A stretch of 64,000 nt of DNA from Prorocentrum cordatum. Taxonomy: Eukaryota > Sar > Dinophyceae > Prorocentrales > Prorocentraceae. The notes below the pieces were generated by a model. It was not told the DNA's origin. It was given only the letters and a program-made list of their open reading frames with translations, and did no database searches. The translations under genes and the position numbers were made by a program. Every line of letters starts with the position of its first letter. Within the stretch, counting starts at the first letter, position 1. Shown in pieces: positions 63,520 to 64,000 of this stretch. The stretch covers positions 330,945 through 394,944 of the forward strand of contig CAUYUJ010001325.1 in the NCBI GenBank assembly GCA_963575745.1, given 5' to 3'.

Positions 63520-64000
63520 ATGAGAGACCAGACCTCCGAGCAGGCGCCGCTCGAGGCCGAGATCACCGAGTTGGCGAGCTCCTCGCCAAGCAGGTCCAGC
63601 AAATCGAGATCCTCATCAACTTCATGGGCTGCTTCGTCGGGAAGGCCACCGCCGCCGACATGCGCCAGTGCCAGGCGAGCGGGGAGGCGTCGGGCGCTTC
63701 GAGGATGACGCGCAGCTTCCTCCACTGCACGAGCGCCCCGCAGTGCCGTAGCGGCCTGGGCGCCATCTTCGACGCGGCGCGCCACACGGGCAAGGTCGAG
63801 GCCATCGAGCACGCGGGCGTCTTCGCCGAGAGGGACAATCGCCGCCGCGAGACGGTCTGCGCCTCGTTTTGGGCGACGCGCGCCGCGAAGTCCGAGGTCG
63901 TTCGGCGCTTTCGACGGCGACGGCCTGCATCCCGACGAGCTCTCGGAGTTGCCGCCAAGTTTCCGCGCCGCGCTGCCCGAAGGCGCCAAGCAAAAGGACA
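63520..64000 (+). CDS. Candidate host exon, unknown protein, frame-disturbed
   Basis: Starts ATG in AACATGAG and reads MRDQTSEQAPLEAEITELA. A one-base loss near 63574 moves it to another frame, ELLAKQVQQIEILINFMGCF, VGKATAADMRQCQASGEASG, and on to HTGKVEAIEHAGVFAERDN and FWATRAAKSEVV. One extra base near 63906 restores the first frame, GDGLHPDELSELPPSFRAAL PEGAKQKD, to the window edge. In the chosen frames nearly every third codon position is G or C (CTC, GCC, AAG, CAG, ATC, AAC, TTC), the codon use expected of dinoflagellate genes. E/Q/L/I spacing at the start suggests a short coiled coil. No family is recognised. The pyrimidine-rich CCCCCCCGCAG at 63428-63438 could be a 3' splice site. The two compensating shifts may be sequencing indels or decay. 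Confidence 0.5.

Noticed and set aside
63375-63989. Uninterrupted minus-strand frame of 204 codons
   Set aside because: Codon third-position bias supports the plus strand instead. A GC-rich antisense of a coding region is often open.

Overview
The window looks like nuclear DNA of a dinoflagellate. It is GC-rich and packed with simple repeats, satellites and foldback elements. Its only recognisable proteins are remains of retroelements whose wording matches retroelement polyproteins I know from dinoflagellate genomes. A thecate species such as Prorocentrum would fit, but the species is a guess. There is no operon structure, no rRNA, no convincing tRNA and no CRISPR. Most long open frames are translations of repeats.

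Layout. 0-16 kb is almost all satellite and minisatellite DNA: a GATCGATAGTGA array, a GGGGACAGTGG minisatellite between inverted arms of a second satellite, a ~700 bp tandem repeat, ~100 bp and 73 bp arrays, a 1.2 kb GAGGCT array and a CCCAAGANGGC array. 15.7-19.5 kb holds several short inverted-repeat elements with visible target duplications. 22.7-34.1 kb is a decayed but nearly complete Ty1/copia-type LTR retrotransposon (called Cop1 here). 34-47 kb is dominated by triplet microsatellites (GAC, CTC, CTA, TGG), with one reverse-transcriptase fragment of a non-LTR element at 40.2 kb. 47.2-54.3 kb is a second, shorter copy of the LTR element (Cop2), missing about 2.3 kb between integrase and reverse transcriptase. 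54.6-63.4 kb returns to repeats, including a 101 bp satellite of about 17 copies. The last 480 bases carry the only candidate non-transposon coding exon, open at the window edge.

How the parts relate. Cop1 and Cop2 are collinear: LTR, primer-binding site, Gag-like region, a methyltransferase-like domain, a zinc-finger/integrase module, reverse transcriptase, RNase H, LTR. Both are full of frameshifts and stops and cannot be active. Four LTRs carry, at the same place, a sequence resembling the dinoflagellate spliced leader, the most interesting observation here. The short elements (families A and B below) have terminal inverted repeats but target duplications of variable length (5-16 bp), and one site is present both empty and filled.

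All similarities were judged by eye against remembered family features and by comparing parts of the window with each other. No alignment or database search was run. Family names A-H and Cop1/Cop2 are local labels.
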